Below are positions 28,199-37,029 of a DNA stretch of 64,000 bases, piece by piece. Under the pieces are notes generated by a model. That model saw only the letters and a list, made by a program, of their open reading frames with translations. It was not told the origin of the DNA and searched no databases. The position numbers were made by a program, and so were the translations under genes. This DNA comes from Kineothrix sp. MSJ-39 (GTDB taxonomy: Bacteria; Bacillota; Clostridia; Lachnospirales; Lachnospiraceae), in contig NZ_JAHLPN010000001.1 of NCBI RefSeq assembly GCF_018917935.1, forward strand, positions 186,001 through 250,000, in the 5' to 3' direction. The first letter of the stretch is position 1. Each line of letters opens with the position of its first letter.

Positions 28199-28216
28199 GG
28201 TTAGTTATTCCTAACC
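28199..28216. promoter_or_regulatory. DtxR/IdeR-like operator of the DUF3793-flavodoxin operon
   Basis: GGTTAG-TTATTC-CTAACC is a perfect inverted repeat placed directly after the predicted transcription start and before the ribosome binding site. Half-site sequence and position fit repression by an iron-loaded DtxR-family protein. The regulator is not in this window. Confidence 0.6.
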
Positions 28217-28223
28217 TACTAAA

Positions 28224-28252
28224 ATGATATAGAATGATTTACGTTTCGTCAA
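28224..28252 (-). promoter_or_regulatory. SigA-type promoter of the DUF3793-flavodoxin operon
   Basis: Minus strand: TTGACG (28247-28252), 17-base spacer, TATCAT (28224-28229). Transcription should start at about 28217, next to the operator. Confidence 0.75.
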
Positions 28253-28338
28253 GGGGTTTGAACTGATAATATTTTTCACTTATAAAAGGGAAATTATACA
28301 CAAAGGATGGGGTGTGAATGAATAAAAATAATAGACAG

Positions 28339-28513
28339 AAAACAGGATCCATCTATAAACGCAATCACGTTTGCCTACCCTGCGATTTGCAAAAAGCACA
28401 TATTGCACGTGCTCCAGCCACCAAAAAGCGTGGTGGTCTCTCCGCACGGCAAGTGCTTTGCAAATCTCGGTCGGCTACACTATCGATTGCTTATTATAGA
28501 TGGATCCTGTTTT
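28339..28513. repeat. Long hairpin repeat element, copy 1
   Basis: A 20-bp perfect arm, AAAACAGGATCCATCTATAA (28339-28358) with its complement at 28494-28513, encloses GCAATC/GATTGC and a second stem, GATTTGCAAAAAGCAC with GTGCTTTGCAAATC. A T-run follows, so it may end transcription from nrdDG or other transcripts. The interior shares GCAATCACGTTTG, CCCTGCGATTTGC, GCAAATCTCGGTCG and CTACACTATCGATTGC with copy 2 at 59469-59722. An 80-codon frame over it is most likely chance. Apart from this element and the operon promoter, the gap 28253-28588 shows nothing else. Confidence 0.8.
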
Positions 28514-28588
28514 TTTATTCTCTTATGTTTTCTTATTTTTATTTAGATTGTTTAGATTGAATTGTTACTAAAATTACATTATAAATTT

Positions 28589-29098
28589 TTATGCATAATT
28601 CCCGCAGTGTAAAACCGGGGTTTTGTGATCTGTCTGCTGGAGGGATTTCTGCACATCGATCACGCGCTGGTTGCTGCTTCCCTTCCAGAGCAGCTTGGTA
28701 TCGCGCAGTTCTTCCACGTATTCACCGTCTACCAGTACATTGACGTATTTCATGACCGGATCATGCATCACATTTTCCCAGACATCACCGGTGTAAAGCC
28801 AGATCGTCTTATCCGGGAATTTTTCGTGGATCTCTGTCATCAGTGCACGGACTCCCACGCGGTTTGCTGAATGCAGCGGATCTCCACCGGAAAATGTAAT
28901 TCCTGAAATATACGGTTTGGAAAGCTGATCAAAGATCTCTTCTTTTGCCGCATCATCAAATTCCAGTCCGCCGTTCGGATCCCAGGTCACAGGATTCTGA
29001 CAGCCTTTGCAGCAATGGCTGCAGCCTGCCACCCATAATACAACACGCAGACCATCGCCATTCAGCATATCATCTTTGGTAATATTATGATATCTCAT
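28589..29098 (-). CDS. nrdG: Anaerobic ribonucleotide reductase activating protein
   Basis: 169 residues. A radical-SAM enzyme that generates the glycyl radical on NrdD. Its C-x3-C-x2-C motif is in WVAGCSHCCKGCQNPVTWDP near residue 27, and GITFSGGDPLHS is the SAM-binding block. The start codon shares one base with the nrdD stop (TAATG), so the two are translationally coupled. Confidence 0.96.
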   Translation of the reverse strand: MRYHNITKDDMLNGDGLRVVLWVAGCSHCCKGCQNPVTWDPNGGLEFDDAAKEEIFDQLSKPYISGITFSGGDPLHSANRVGVRALMTEIHEKFPDKTIWLYTGDVWENVMHDPVMKYVNVLVDGEYVEELRDTKLLWKGSSNQRVIDVQKSLQQTDHKTPVLHCGNYA

Positions 29099-31287
29099 TA
29101 CATACTCTTCCTTTCTGCGATCTCTGCCATTTTTGCATCAGATAATCTGGTATCTCCATGTACACGGGAATATGCCAGATAACCGTTCATACGGTCGATC
29201 TTCGTCAGATTCCGACTGCCGCATTTCGGGCATACGTCCATTTCCAGTTCCTGATGTCCACAGTCATCACAGTAAGCAAGTGACATATTGACGCCTTCAT
29301 AAAAGCCCATATCCATCGCACGGTGGATCAGGGATTTGATCGCTTCCAGATTATAATCGATCGGATATTTGACATACTGGATCTTACCACCGTTGCAAAG
29401 CTCCCAGAAACGATATTCCTTGTCCTGCTTTTCGATCGGTGTGATATTTTCCGTTACATGGCAGTGGAAGCTGTTGGATACATATTCCCTGTCGGAAACA
29501 CCTTCCACAATACCGTATTTGGCACGGAACTGTTTTACCTGCAGACCGCAGAGGTTTTCAGCCGGTGTTCCGTAGATCGCATACAGATTGCCATCTTCTT
29601 TCTTGAACTCATTTACTTTGTCATTGATATGCTCCAGTACTTCCAGTGCAAATTCTCCGTCTTCCACAAGAGATTTGCCGTTGTACAGCTCCTGCAGCTC
29701 GTTAAATGCCGTAATACCGAAGGATGCTGTTGCACTCTTTAAGATCGGTTTGATCTTATCATGCAGCTGCAGATGTCCGCCTAAAAAGCCGCCTTCACAA
29801 TATGCCAGCGGATTGGTGGAGGCACGCATCTCGCCCAGGTATGCATAGGTTCTGATATGCAGGTTACGGATCAGATTCAGATAATAATCCAATACTTCAT
29901 AGAAATCTTTGTTTTCCTGTCTGGATTTTGCAAGGATCATCGGTAAGTGCAGGGAAACCGCACCAATGTTAAAACGGCCCACAAATACCGGCTCATCCTG
30001 ATCGTCTGCCGGATACATACCGCCTCTTTCGTACCATGGAGAAAGGAATGCACGACAGCCCATCGGAGAAATAACCTTGCCATACTGCTTATACATGCTT
30101 GCAATATAGCCCTTGCCGGTCAGAGACAGCCAGTCCGGATACATCGTCTTGGCAGAACACTTGACGCCCGCTTCAAACACATCTTCCAGTGGCTTGCCCG
30201 GTCCATGCAGGTTTTCATCGTATAAAAATACGATCTTCGGGAATAATACAGGCTTCTTACATTCTTTCTTGCCCTGTCCGCGTCTTCTGACATTCAAAAG
30301 TGAGATCGTTGCAAGTTTGGCAAATCTGCCTGTTCCAATACCTGCTGTTACCGTGATGAACGGATAATCGCCACGGCTTGAAGCTACGGTATTGAATTTA
30401 TATTCCCAGCCCTGGAAGCCCTGTTCAAATTCACGCACAACGTCTGCGTAGGCTTCTGACTCTGCTGTTTCCCGGTCGATGCCGAGACGTACATATTTAT
30501 CAATATCTCTCTGGTAGGATTTTTCCGCATACGGCTCTAAGATCTTATCTACCTCAGGCACGGTAAAACCGCCGTACTGCTGGGAAGCTGCGGAAAGCAC
30601 GATATCACCGATGACATCAAATGCCACATCGAGTGTCTTTGGCTCGTTATACCAGATATTACCCATTTCAAAGCCGCCCTTTAAGACGCTTGCCACATCA
30701 AACAGACAGCAGTTCATCGTATCACGTCTTGCTGACATATCATGTACATAAATATAACCGTCACGACATGCCTGGATCTCTTCCGTTGTCATGAAGAACT
30801 TCTGATACAGCTCTTTATTGAACTGGTTAAAGATCAGACTTCTCTTTGTGGATACCAGTGCGGAGTCTGTATTGGCATTTTCTTTATCTCCCACATACAT
30901 GATGGACTGGCTCTTTTTATATACATCATCCATCATCTTAACGAAATCCTGCTTATAATTACGGTAATCGCGGTAAGACTTGGCGACGATCGGCTTTACA
31001 TCTTCCAGCGCGCTCTCTACAATATTATGCATGATCGGGATCGGAATCTCATCCGTCTCCAGCTCATCCACTTTATTCACAACATACTGGCAGATATGCT
31101 TCTTTTCATCCTCTGTAAACTTTGTCAGTGCACGATATGCAGACTTTCCGACTGCATCAATGACCTTCTGGACGTTAAATCTTTCCAGACTGCCATCCTT
31201 TTTGATGACCTTTACATCCTTCTGCGGATGATAAAGCTTCCCATAATCAACCTCGTCTCTGCTCTGTTCCATTACCTCGTTTGTCAT
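29098..31287 (-). CDS. nrdD: Anaerobic ribonucleoside-triphosphate reductase (class III)
   Basis: 729 residues from the ATG at 31285-31287 (MTNEVMEQ), with AAGAGAGG upstream; the longer open frame adds 28 unrelated residues. It reduces NTPs to dNTPs without oxygen. The N-terminal ATP-cone (VIKKDGSLERFNVQKVIDAV) gives allosteric control. The catalytic region includes DTMNCCLFDVASVLKGGFEM and GALSLHLPMILA-like blocks (here NIGAVSLHLPMILAKS). The C-terminus holds a four-Cys zinc site (CDDCGHQELEMDVCPKCG) and the glycyl-radical loop in DRMNGYLAYSRVHGD. Candidate NrdR boxes lie about 55-100 bases upstream. Confidence 0.97.
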   Translation of the reverse strand: MTNEVMEQSRDEVDYGKLYHPQKDVKVIKKDGSLERFNVQKVIDAVGKSAYRALTKFTEDEKKHICQYVVNKVDELETDEIPIPIMHNIVESALEDVKPIVAKSYRDYRNYKQDFVKMMDDVYKKSQSIMYVGDKENANTDSALVSTKRSLIFNQFNKELYQKFFMTTEEIQACRDGYIYVHDMSARRDTMNCCLFDVASVLKGGFEMGNIWYNEPKTLDVAFDVIGDIVLSAASQQYGGFTVPEVDKILEPYAEKSYQRDIDKYVRLGIDRETAESEAYADVVREFEQGFQGWEYKFNTVASSRGDYPFITVTAGIGTGRFAKLATISLLNVRRRGQGKKECKKPVLFPKIVFLYDENLHGPGKPLEDVFEAGVKCSAKTMYPDWLSLTGKGYIASMYKQYGKVISPMGCRAFLSPWYERGGMYPADDQDEPVFVGRFNIGAVSLHLPMILAKSRQENKDFYEVLDYYLNLIRNLHIRTYAYLGEMRASTNPLAYCEGGFLGGHLQLHDKIKPILKSATASFGITAFNELQELYNGKSLVEDGEFALEVLEHINDKVNEFKKEDGNLYAIYGTPAENLCGLQVKQFRAKYGIVEGVSDREYVSNSFHCHVTENITPIEKQDKEYRFWELCNGGKIQYVKYPIDYNLEAIKSLIHRAMDMGFYEGVNMSLAYCDDCGHQELEMDVCPKCGSRNLTKIDRMNGYLAYSRVHGDTRLSDAKMAEIAERKSM

Positions 31288-31339
31288 TGTAAAACTCAAC
31301 CTCTCTTTAAAAAACAAGCGGCCAGCTCCGGCCGTCCAT

Positions 31340-31387
31340 CTACATAATATAGCATTTTTATGTATCCACAAAAACTATATCTTGTGG
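31340..31387. promoter_or_regulatory. Candidate NrdR box pair upstream of nrdD
   Basis: Two AT-rich near-palindromes with TATAT cores: CTACATAATATAGCAT (31340-31355) and a 22-base inverted repeat CCACAA-N10-TTGTGG (31366-31387) around ACTATAT. Their cores lie about 29 bases apart, near the three-turn spacing usual for NrdR boxes. Match to the ACACWATATMTAGTGT-like consensus is partial. Confidence 0.4.
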
Positions 31388-31535
31388 TGTACAGTTACTA
31401 AGTATAAAAGAAACCACTCTGCCTGTCAACGAATCCCTTTGAATAATAATGCACAAAATTAAAGACATTATTTTAGTAGGATTACCACTTGTCAGATCGA
31501 ATGGTTTCTGCTATTCCTTTCTGCCTGCCAATCTA

Positions 31536-32528
31536 TTATTTCTGATATAAATACAGAATATCCCGCAGATACGCTTCGTATGCATCCTGCACATAAGCAG
31601 GCGCAACGATCTCCACCGCTGTTCCGAGTCCTGTCAGCCAGCCATAGAACTGCTGGGACAGCGACAGGCGTACACGCATGGTGTAACTGCCGTCCGCCAG
31701 TTTTCTGACACTGACATCCTGACCAAACCGGTCAAAAAGAACACCTGCGATCGCCGGCTCATAACGCAGCGTTACAATTTCCTCCGTTCCCGCAAACATA
31801 CCGAATTTTTCTTCCGTATAAACAGCCGGATTGACCTTGGCTGCCACCTCTGTTCCTTCCCTGTCAAGCTCCGAAACAGACAGGGCCTGTATCTTATCCA
31901 CACGGTAATGCTTCATGATTTGCGCTTTCGCATCATAAGCGACCAGATAATAGTTTTCATCCCGCCAGATCAGAAAATAAGGGCTGACTTCATAAAAAGC
32001 TCCATTGTGTCTGCATTTCTTTTTGCCATCCGCCGTCCATTCCAGATACTGGAACCTGACCTGTCTGTTTTTCTGCATTGACTCATGCAGTCGATCGATC
32101 GTTTCATAAATCGTTTCATTGTCGTTTTTATTCCGGTCAGATACATAAACCTGTCTGTTGAGCTGCTTCGCTTCAAACGGACTAGTCAGCGTTTCCAGTT
32201 TTCTGATCAGATCTCTCGATTTTGTTACCGTGATCAGACGGGAAGCCTGCACCGCATCTGTCAATAGCTTCAGTTCCGGCAGTTCAAAACTGCGGTTTTT
32301 CAGATAATAGCCGCCGTTTCCTCTCGCACGGACACAGACGATCTCGTAGCCAAGCTCTTTCAGCGCACTGATATCCGCATACACGCTTTTCCGTTCTGCA
32401 GGGATTCCGTAGCCATCCAGCTTATCTATGATCTGCTGCGTTTTCAGCAGATGCTTTTCGTCCGAATTTTCCTGCAGGATCTTCAATATATAAAGTGCTT
32501 TTAATCTCTGTCCGTTTCCCTTTGCCAT
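31536..32528 (-). CDS. HTH and WYL-domain transcriptional regulator
   Basis: 330 residues, start ATG after CTGGAGGAAATTTT. The N-terminal winged helix (RLKALYILKILQENSDEKHL, later IPAERKSVYADISALKELGY) is of the DeoR-like HTH_11 type. The middle holds the WYL domain: VRFQYLEWTADGKKKCRHNG, EVSPYFLIWRDENYYLVAYD and KHYRVDKIQAL; the C-terminal WCX part closes it. WYL domains bind ligands, often nucleic acids or nucleotides, in stress and defence regulators. No defence genes lie nearby. It overlaps the HAD gene by 28 bases, so the pair is co-transcribed. Confidence 0.92.
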   Translation of the reverse strand: MAKGNGQRLKALYILKILQENSDEKHLLKTQQIIDKLDGYGIPAERKSVYADISALKELGYEIVCVRARGNGGYYLKNRSFELPELKLLTDAVQASRLITVTKSRDLIRKLETLTSPFEAKQLNRQVYVSDRNKNDNETIYETIDRLHESMQKNRQVRFQYLEWTADGKKKCRHNGAFYEVSPYFLIWRDENYYLVAYDAKAQIMKHYRVDKIQALSVSELDREGTEVAAKVNPAVYTEEKFGMFAGTEEIVTLRYEPAIAGVLFDRFGQDVSVRKLADGSYTMRVRLSLSQQFYGWLTGLGTAVEIVAPAYVQDAYEAYLRDILYLYQK

Positions 32529-33271
32529 AAAATTTCCTCCAGCTCAGAAAGATGATCGATCACATAGGTACTTGTACCTTTTTTACGCTCTGTTTTCTCC
32601 GGATCATACAGACAACAGTCTACGCCTGCGTTTTTAGCAAGCTGCATATCGGAGGTCATGGAATCACCGATCACAAGGATCCTGTCTTTGGGCACATCCA
32701 CACCTTCTGCCCGGATCTTTTCCATACAAAGCGCAAAGAAACGGATATCCGGTTTATTATAGCCAAGCTCCTCTGAAATAAAGATCTGCCGCATGACCTT
32801 ATCAAAGCCTGCCAGCTTCAGCTTATTTGTCTGCGTCCATGTCACACCGTTTGTAATAATATACTGATAAAATCCTTCATCTTTCAGTTTCTGGCACAGC
32901 GTCAGGGAATCTTCCTGATAAAAGTAGACGCTGCCCAGTCCATGCTGGTATTTTGCCCGGAAATCTTCAATATCAATCCCTGCAAGCGTTTCATAGGCTA
33001 TCCCTTTCTCCGCAAACCGCTTACCCGGCGCAAACAGCGCAAATAACTGGGTAAAACGGTTACGCAGTACTTTAAGCCTTGTCACTTCTCCCTTTTCCAG
33101 CTTTTTCCAAAGAGCCAGATTGATCTCGGAATAAGTCTGGTAGATTTCCTCATCGATCGTGATATCATAGGCTGCAAATGCCTGAAACAGGGCTTCCCGT
33201 TCGGAAGCCAGAAAATTTAATAAAGTACCGTCTACATCCCATAGCAGGATGTCATATTTTTTCTGCCGCAT
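32501..33271 (-). CDS. HAD-family phosphatase, YjjG-like
   Basis: 256 residues, start ATG after GAGGAATAACT. HAD motif I is LLWDVDGTLLNF, with the nucleophile Asp and acid Asp; motif II is QYIITNGVTWTQTNK; the Lys of motif III is in GYNKPDIRFFALC; motif IV is ILVIGDSMTSDMQLAKNAGV. The family removes 5'-phosphate from pyrimidine nucleotides, including non-canonical ones (house-cleaning). Substrate is inferred from similarity. Its 3' end contains the ribosome binding site of the WYL gene. Confidence 0.9.
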   Translation of the reverse strand: MRQKKYDILLWDVDGTLLNFLASEREALFQAFAAYDITIDEEIYQTYSEINLALWKKLEKGEVTRLKVLRNRFTQLFALFAPGKRFAEKGIAYETLAGIDIEDFRAKYQHGLGSVYFYQEDSLTLCQKLKDEGFYQYIITNGVTWTQTNKLKLAGFDKVMRQIFISEELGYNKPDIRFFALCMEKIRAEGVDVPKDRILVIGDSMTSDMQLAKNAGVDCCLYDPEKTERKKGTSTYVIDHLSELEEILWQRETDRD

Positions 33272-33324
33272 AGTTATTCCTCGCTACAAAACTTAAGGTG
33301 CTCTGTAAAGAGCACCTCTCTCAT

Positions 33325-33501
33325 TTAAACCTCTGCTGTATCTGTTTTTTCCTCCGCAGCCTCCTGCGTCTCTTCTTTGGTATCTTTTGTCTTCCAGCAT
33401 TTGATTCCTACGAACATACCCGCTGCTGCGACACATACGATGATTGCCATCAGTACAATATAAGAAAAAAACGAATTCAAAAACAAGATCAGATTATTCA
33501 A
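33325..33501 (-). CDS. Small single-pass membrane protein, 58 residues
   Basis: The TTG at 33499-33501 follows AGGAGG by 8 bases. The product starts MNNLILFLNSFFSYIVLMAI, continues IVCVAAAGMFVGIKCWKTKD as one membrane helix with a basic end, and finishes with a Glu/Thr-rich acidic tail (KEETQEAAEEKTDTAEV). Coding signs: near-ideal ribosome binding site, helix plus charged tail, and clean placement between rnhA and the HAD gene. No function is known to me; a similar short protein seems common in Lachnospiraceae, from memory only. Confidence 0.7.
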   Translation of the reverse strand: MNNLILFLNSFFSYIVLMAIIVCVAAAGMFVGIKCWKTKDTKEETQEAAEEKTDTAEV

Positions 33502-33547
33502 AATAACTACCTCCTATGAGTGCCAGTTTATGGACATATCTTACCAC

Positions 33548-34021
33548 TTATTCATAAACATCGTCAAGTAAGTTTGTGCCGTCCGCCGCAGTTGTTGCCA
33601 GCTTATCACAGCGTTCATTTTCCGGATGTCCCGCATGTCCCTTGACCCAGATAAAATGTACCTGATGCTGCGCCTTGGCATCTAAAAGCCGTTTCCACAG
33701 ATCCACGTTTTTTACTGCTTTTTTCTGGGAATTTTTCCAGTTGTTTTTCAGCCAGCCATCGATCCAGTGATCGTTAAATGCCTTTACCAGATACTGTGAA
33801 TCGGAATACAGATCCACTTCACAGGGACGGTTCAGCGCTTCCAGTCCGATAATGGCAGCCATCAACTCCATTCTGTTATTGGTAGTCTTTTTATAGCCTG
33901 CACTGTATTCACGTTCATGCAGCGTTCCGCTCTGATCGATGTACTGCAGGACCGTTCCGTATCCGCCCGGTCCATCCGGGTTTCCGCGTGCAGCACCGTC
34001 TGTATAAATCGTTACTTTCAT
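33548..34021 (-). CDS. rnhA: Ribonuclease HI
   Basis: 157 residues from the ATG at 34019-34021, which overlaps the MutS-like stop as ATGA; an ATG 3 codons upstream sits too close to the ribosome binding site. It cuts RNA in RNA-DNA hybrids. Catalytic acids are in [20 protein letters not shown] (Asp), [10 protein letters not shown] (Glu), [12 protein letters not shown] (Asp) and [12 protein letters not shown] (Asp). Length is that of stand-alone bacterial RNase HI. Confidence 0.95.
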   Translation of the reverse strand: MKVTIYTDGAARGNPDGPGGYGTVLQYIDQSGTLHEREYSAGYKKTTNNRMELMAAIIGLEALNRPCEVDLYSDSQYLVKAFNDHWIDGWLKNNWKNSQKKAVKNVDLWKRLLDAKAQHQVHFIWVKGHAGHPENERCDKLATTAADGTNLLDDVYE

Positions 34022-35688
34022 TTGCTCCATTCTCCCTGTTCTATAAAATCGGATGCCCGCTTTTCGGCTCTTTGTATCAATGCTTCTTCATAACCGAGCA
34101 TCTGCAGAAGTCTGATCGCATTTCTGCTGGTCGCCCTGCCCTGACAGAGCTGATAAGGGAAGCTGATCTCATTATTTTCGATCCGTTCCTCAAAATGATA
34201 ATTTTCATATGCATCTTCCAAAAGCTTCGTCAGCTCAATATCATGTGTGGCTGCAAAGCTGAATATATGATCTTCTGTCAGGCTCTTCAAGATCTCTGTC
34301 GATGCAGCGATCCGCTCTACCGTATTGGTACCGCGCAGTACCTCATCCACAAAGCACATGACAGGATGCTTCTTTTCCTTTCCCGCATCGATGATACGCT
34401 TTAAGGATTTGATCTCCACCATAAAATAGCTGCTGTTTGTTGCCAGATCATCCCGCAGCGCCATGGAGGTATACACGGCATAAAAATCCGTCTGATAACT
34501 GTCAGCCGGAACTGTATAGATCGTCTGTGCCAGGATCTGGGAAAGTGCCACTGTCTTTAAGAAGGTAGACTTACCGGATGCATTGGAACCGGTCAGCAGC
34601 ATCCCCTTTGTAAGCGTTACGGAATTGGCAACCGGATCCTTGATCAGTGGATGATACAGCTTTCTTGCACATAAGCCCTTCTGTCCGAATTCTGGAATTG
34701 CGTAATCAGGCAGGCTGCTCCGGTAAGCACCGATCGAGATCATTGCTTCCATATATCCCATGATCTCGATTATCCGGATCATGTCCTGCTTATATTTTTT
34801 TGCTTCTCCGAGCATCGTATTAAATTTGATCAGATTGACATGCAGTCCCATCCGCAGATAGTCCATCACCACATCAATCGGATTTCCCGACATACTGTTC
34901 TGCTGCATCAGCACAGAAGAAAAGCGGCGGAATTTTTTGAATTTTGCCCGTCCTGCAGTGATCTGCTCCATCCAAGGCTTTAATATCTCGATCGGATGTG
35001 TAGAAAACTCCTCCGATACTTTTAAAATACGGATAAAATAAGCAAAGGTCGTGATATACGGATCGATTTCCTTTTTCTGTTTAAAATATGTGACCATATT
35101 GATACATAACAGTATACAAAGAGCTAACAGACCATAGCCAGGATTGAAAAAACATAAAAGCACTGCCAGTGCCATCAGTCCCAGCATCAGATAATGTATC
35201 CGGTTACTCCCCTGCTCTACATCATCGAGGTAGGCGATATAATCATAAATGGAGTATTTGCCTGTTCTGCCGATTTTGGCAAATAGCATCTGCATCGTCA
35301 CTCTGTCATCCGGATGCAGCATAAAATACCGGATCAGCTTTTCACGCTCCCTGAGTGTATCCTCATCAAATACCGGGCAGCGCAGTATCGTATAAAGAGA
35401 TTCTTCTCCTGCTGCAGACAGCGTAAAATCCATGCTCTGAAACACCCTGTCCAGATCCAGATCGTTCCAGGTGATGGCATCGATCGCATCTTCCATCTTT
35501 TTATTTTGAAAATGTCCGGCGATCGTTTTCAGCCTGCCTTCCTGGTATTTTTTCGTGGAAGGCTTTCCGTAATTTTCTGTCAGGCTTTTTTTCAGATTGC
35601 GCCATAATTTCTTTTCTTCCAGACTGCATCTGATCAGATAGATCACAAATAAGACCAGAAGTGCTGCTGCGAGTATCAGATATTCCAT
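34018..35688 (-). CDS. Membrane-anchored MutS-family ATPase
   Basis: 556 residues, start ATG after AAATGGAGACACT. Unlike MutS, it starts with a membrane helix ([20 protein letters not shown]) and has a further hydrophobic stretch near residues 168-205. The C-terminal half is a MutS domain V ATPase: [20 protein letters not shown] (Walker A), [20 protein letters not shown] (Walker B) and [14 protein letters not shown]. The mismatch-binding domain I is absent. Similar proteins are common in Firmicutes and Bacteroidetes with no settled role; it lies between rnhA and an amidohydrolase gene, 11 bases after the latter. Confidence 0.88.
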   Translation of the reverse strand: MEYLILAAALLVLFVIYLIRCSLEEKKLWRNLKKSLTENYGKPSTKKYQEGRLKTIAGHFQNKKMEDAIDAITWNDLDLDRVFQSMDFTLSAAGEESLYTILRCPVFDEDTLREREKLIRYFMLHPDDRVTMQMLFAKIGRTGKYSIYDYIAYLDDVEQGSNRIHYLMLGLMALAVLLCFFNPGYGLLALCILLCINMVTYFKQKKEIDPYITTFAYFIRILKVSEEFSTHPIEILKPWMEQITAGRAKFKKFRRFSSVLMQQNSMSGNPIDVVMDYLRMGLHVNLIKFNTMLGEAKKYKQDMIRIIEIMGYMEAMISIGAYRSSLPDYAIPEFGQKGLCARKLYHPLIKDPVANSVTLTKGMLLTGSNASGKSTFLKTVALSQILAQTIYTVPADSYQTDFYAVYTSMALRDDLATNSSYFMVEIKSLKRIIDAGKEKKHPVMCFVDEVLRGTNTVERIAASTEILKSLTEDHIFSFAATHDIELTKLLEDAYENYHFEERIENNEISFPYQLCQGRATSRNAIRLLQMLGYEEALIQRAEKRASDFIEQGEWSK

Positions 35689-35699
35689 AGTGTCTCCAT

Positions 35700-37004
35700 T
35701 TATTCCTGTCTCAGTCTGTCTGCGATTTCGTTAGCCTTTGCATACAGTTTTTCAGGATCTTCCCCGATAAAGAACTTTCCGTCCTCATACAGGATCTTTC
35801 CATCGATCATTGTCATCTTTACATTCTGCTTACTGCCGCTGTAAACAATATTTTTTGCAATATTGTTGATCGGCTGCATATTCGGCTGGTGCATATCGAT
35901 CATGATCAGATCCGCATATTTTCCCGGTGCCAGCACATCGCTGTCCGTCAGTCCCATTGCCTTTGCACCGTTTACCGTTGCCATCTTCAAAACTTCAATG
36001 GCATCCGTACTTGCCGCATCCATATCCCGGTATTTGGCAAGTCCCGTTACAAGGAACATTTCCCGGAACATATCCAGACAGTTATTGGAGCCTGCACCGT
36101 CTGTTCCGATCGCAACCGGAATACCTTCCTTTAAAAAGCGGCTGACCGGTGCGATACCGCTTGCCAGCTTCAGATTGGAAGCCGGATTTGTCACTGCTGT
36201 CAGCTTCTTTTCTTTAAAGATCTCAATGTCCTTATCGTCCATATAAACACAGTGATATCCACCGCCGCCGTAATCAAACAGCCCCAGATCATTTAACAGC
36301 TGTGTTGGCGTCATGCCGTATCGTTCTTTACATTCCTCTACCTCACGCTTTGTTTCGGCAAGATGGGTAAAGAACGGTGCCTTATGTCTTTTGACGATCT
36401 CAGCGACCTGCATAAGCAGTTCCTTCGGGCAGGTATATTCCGCATGGATGCCCAGCATATAAGAAGAAAGGCTGTTCACCCCATTCAGCTTCAGGAAACG
36501 TTCTTCCATGACCTCCGGTGTAGGGCCGAACATGTTCAGTCCGCTGACCTGTACATTACGCATCCCACATTCTGTATAGGCATTGATGATCGTTTCCGGT
36601 GTCAAATACATATCAAATACAGCCGTAATACCGCTTGTCAGATATTCCAGTACAGACATTTTTGTCAGCTCGTATACATCTTCCCCCGTCATTTTGGCTT
36701 CTACCGGAAAGATCCGTTTTTCCAGCCAGCCCTGCAGCGGCTCATCGTCTGCGATTGAACGGAACAATACCATCGCAGAATGGGCATGGGCATCTTTAAA
36801 GCCTGGCATTAACAGATTGCCCTCACAGTCGATTTCCCGATCCCACAGAATTGTCTGCAGCCCGCTCTTTTCATAAACGGTTTCGATTTCTTCATCCGGT
36901 CCGACATAGACGATTTTCTGTCCGCTGACCCAGAGTTGTCCTTCTATTACCTGCACAGGTTCTTCCATGGTCAGGATCCTTGCATTATAAAATCTGATAT
37001 TCAT
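35700..37004 (-). CDS. Amidohydrolase, MTA/SAH deaminase-like
   Basis: 434 residues. Metal site: MPGFKDAHAHSAM (HxH), LGIHAEYTCP (His), THLAETKREVEECKERYG (His and Glu), and AIGTDGAGSNNCLDMFREM (Asp). It matches the MtaD/SsnA group, which deaminates 5'-methylthioadenosine, S-adenosylhomocysteine or related adenosines. The neighbours cdd and punA support a nucleoside substrate. Start codon has only a weak ribosome binding site (AGAGAAGA). Which nucleoside is used cannot be told from sequence. Confidence 0.88.
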   Translation of the reverse strand: MNIRFYNARILTMEEPVQVIEGQLWVSGQKIVYVGPDEEIETVYEKSGLQTILWDREIDCEGNLLMPGFKDAHAHSAMVLFRSIADDEPLQGWLEKRIFPVEAKMTGEDVYELTKMSVLEYLTSGITAVFDMYLTPETIINAYTECGMRNVQVSGLNMFGPTPEVMEERFLKLNGVNSLSSYMLGIHAEYTCPKELLMQVAEIVKRHKAPFFTHLAETKREVEECKERYGMTPTQLLNDLGLFDYGGGGYHCVYMDDKDIEIFKEKKLTAVTNPASNLKLASGIAPVSRFLKEGIPVAIGTDGAGSNNCLDMFREMFLVTGLAKYRDMDAASTDAIEVLKMATVNGAKAMGLTDSDVLAPGKYADLIMIDMHQPNMQPINNIAKNIVYSGSKQNVKMTMIDGKILYEDGKFFIGEDPEKLYAKANEIADRLRQE

Positions 37005-37029
37005 TCTTCTCTGTTTCTCACTTTCCTTG

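Noticed and set aside
28318-28560. Plus-strand open frame of 80 codons starting MNKNNRQKTGSIYKRN
   Set aside because: It lies over hairpin repeat copy 1, has composition of the repeat and no family match; chance frame.
30742-31347. Plus-strand open frame of 201 codons
   Set aside because: Antisense to nrdD, whose protein is fully conserved; Cys/Ile/Leu-rich mirror composition.
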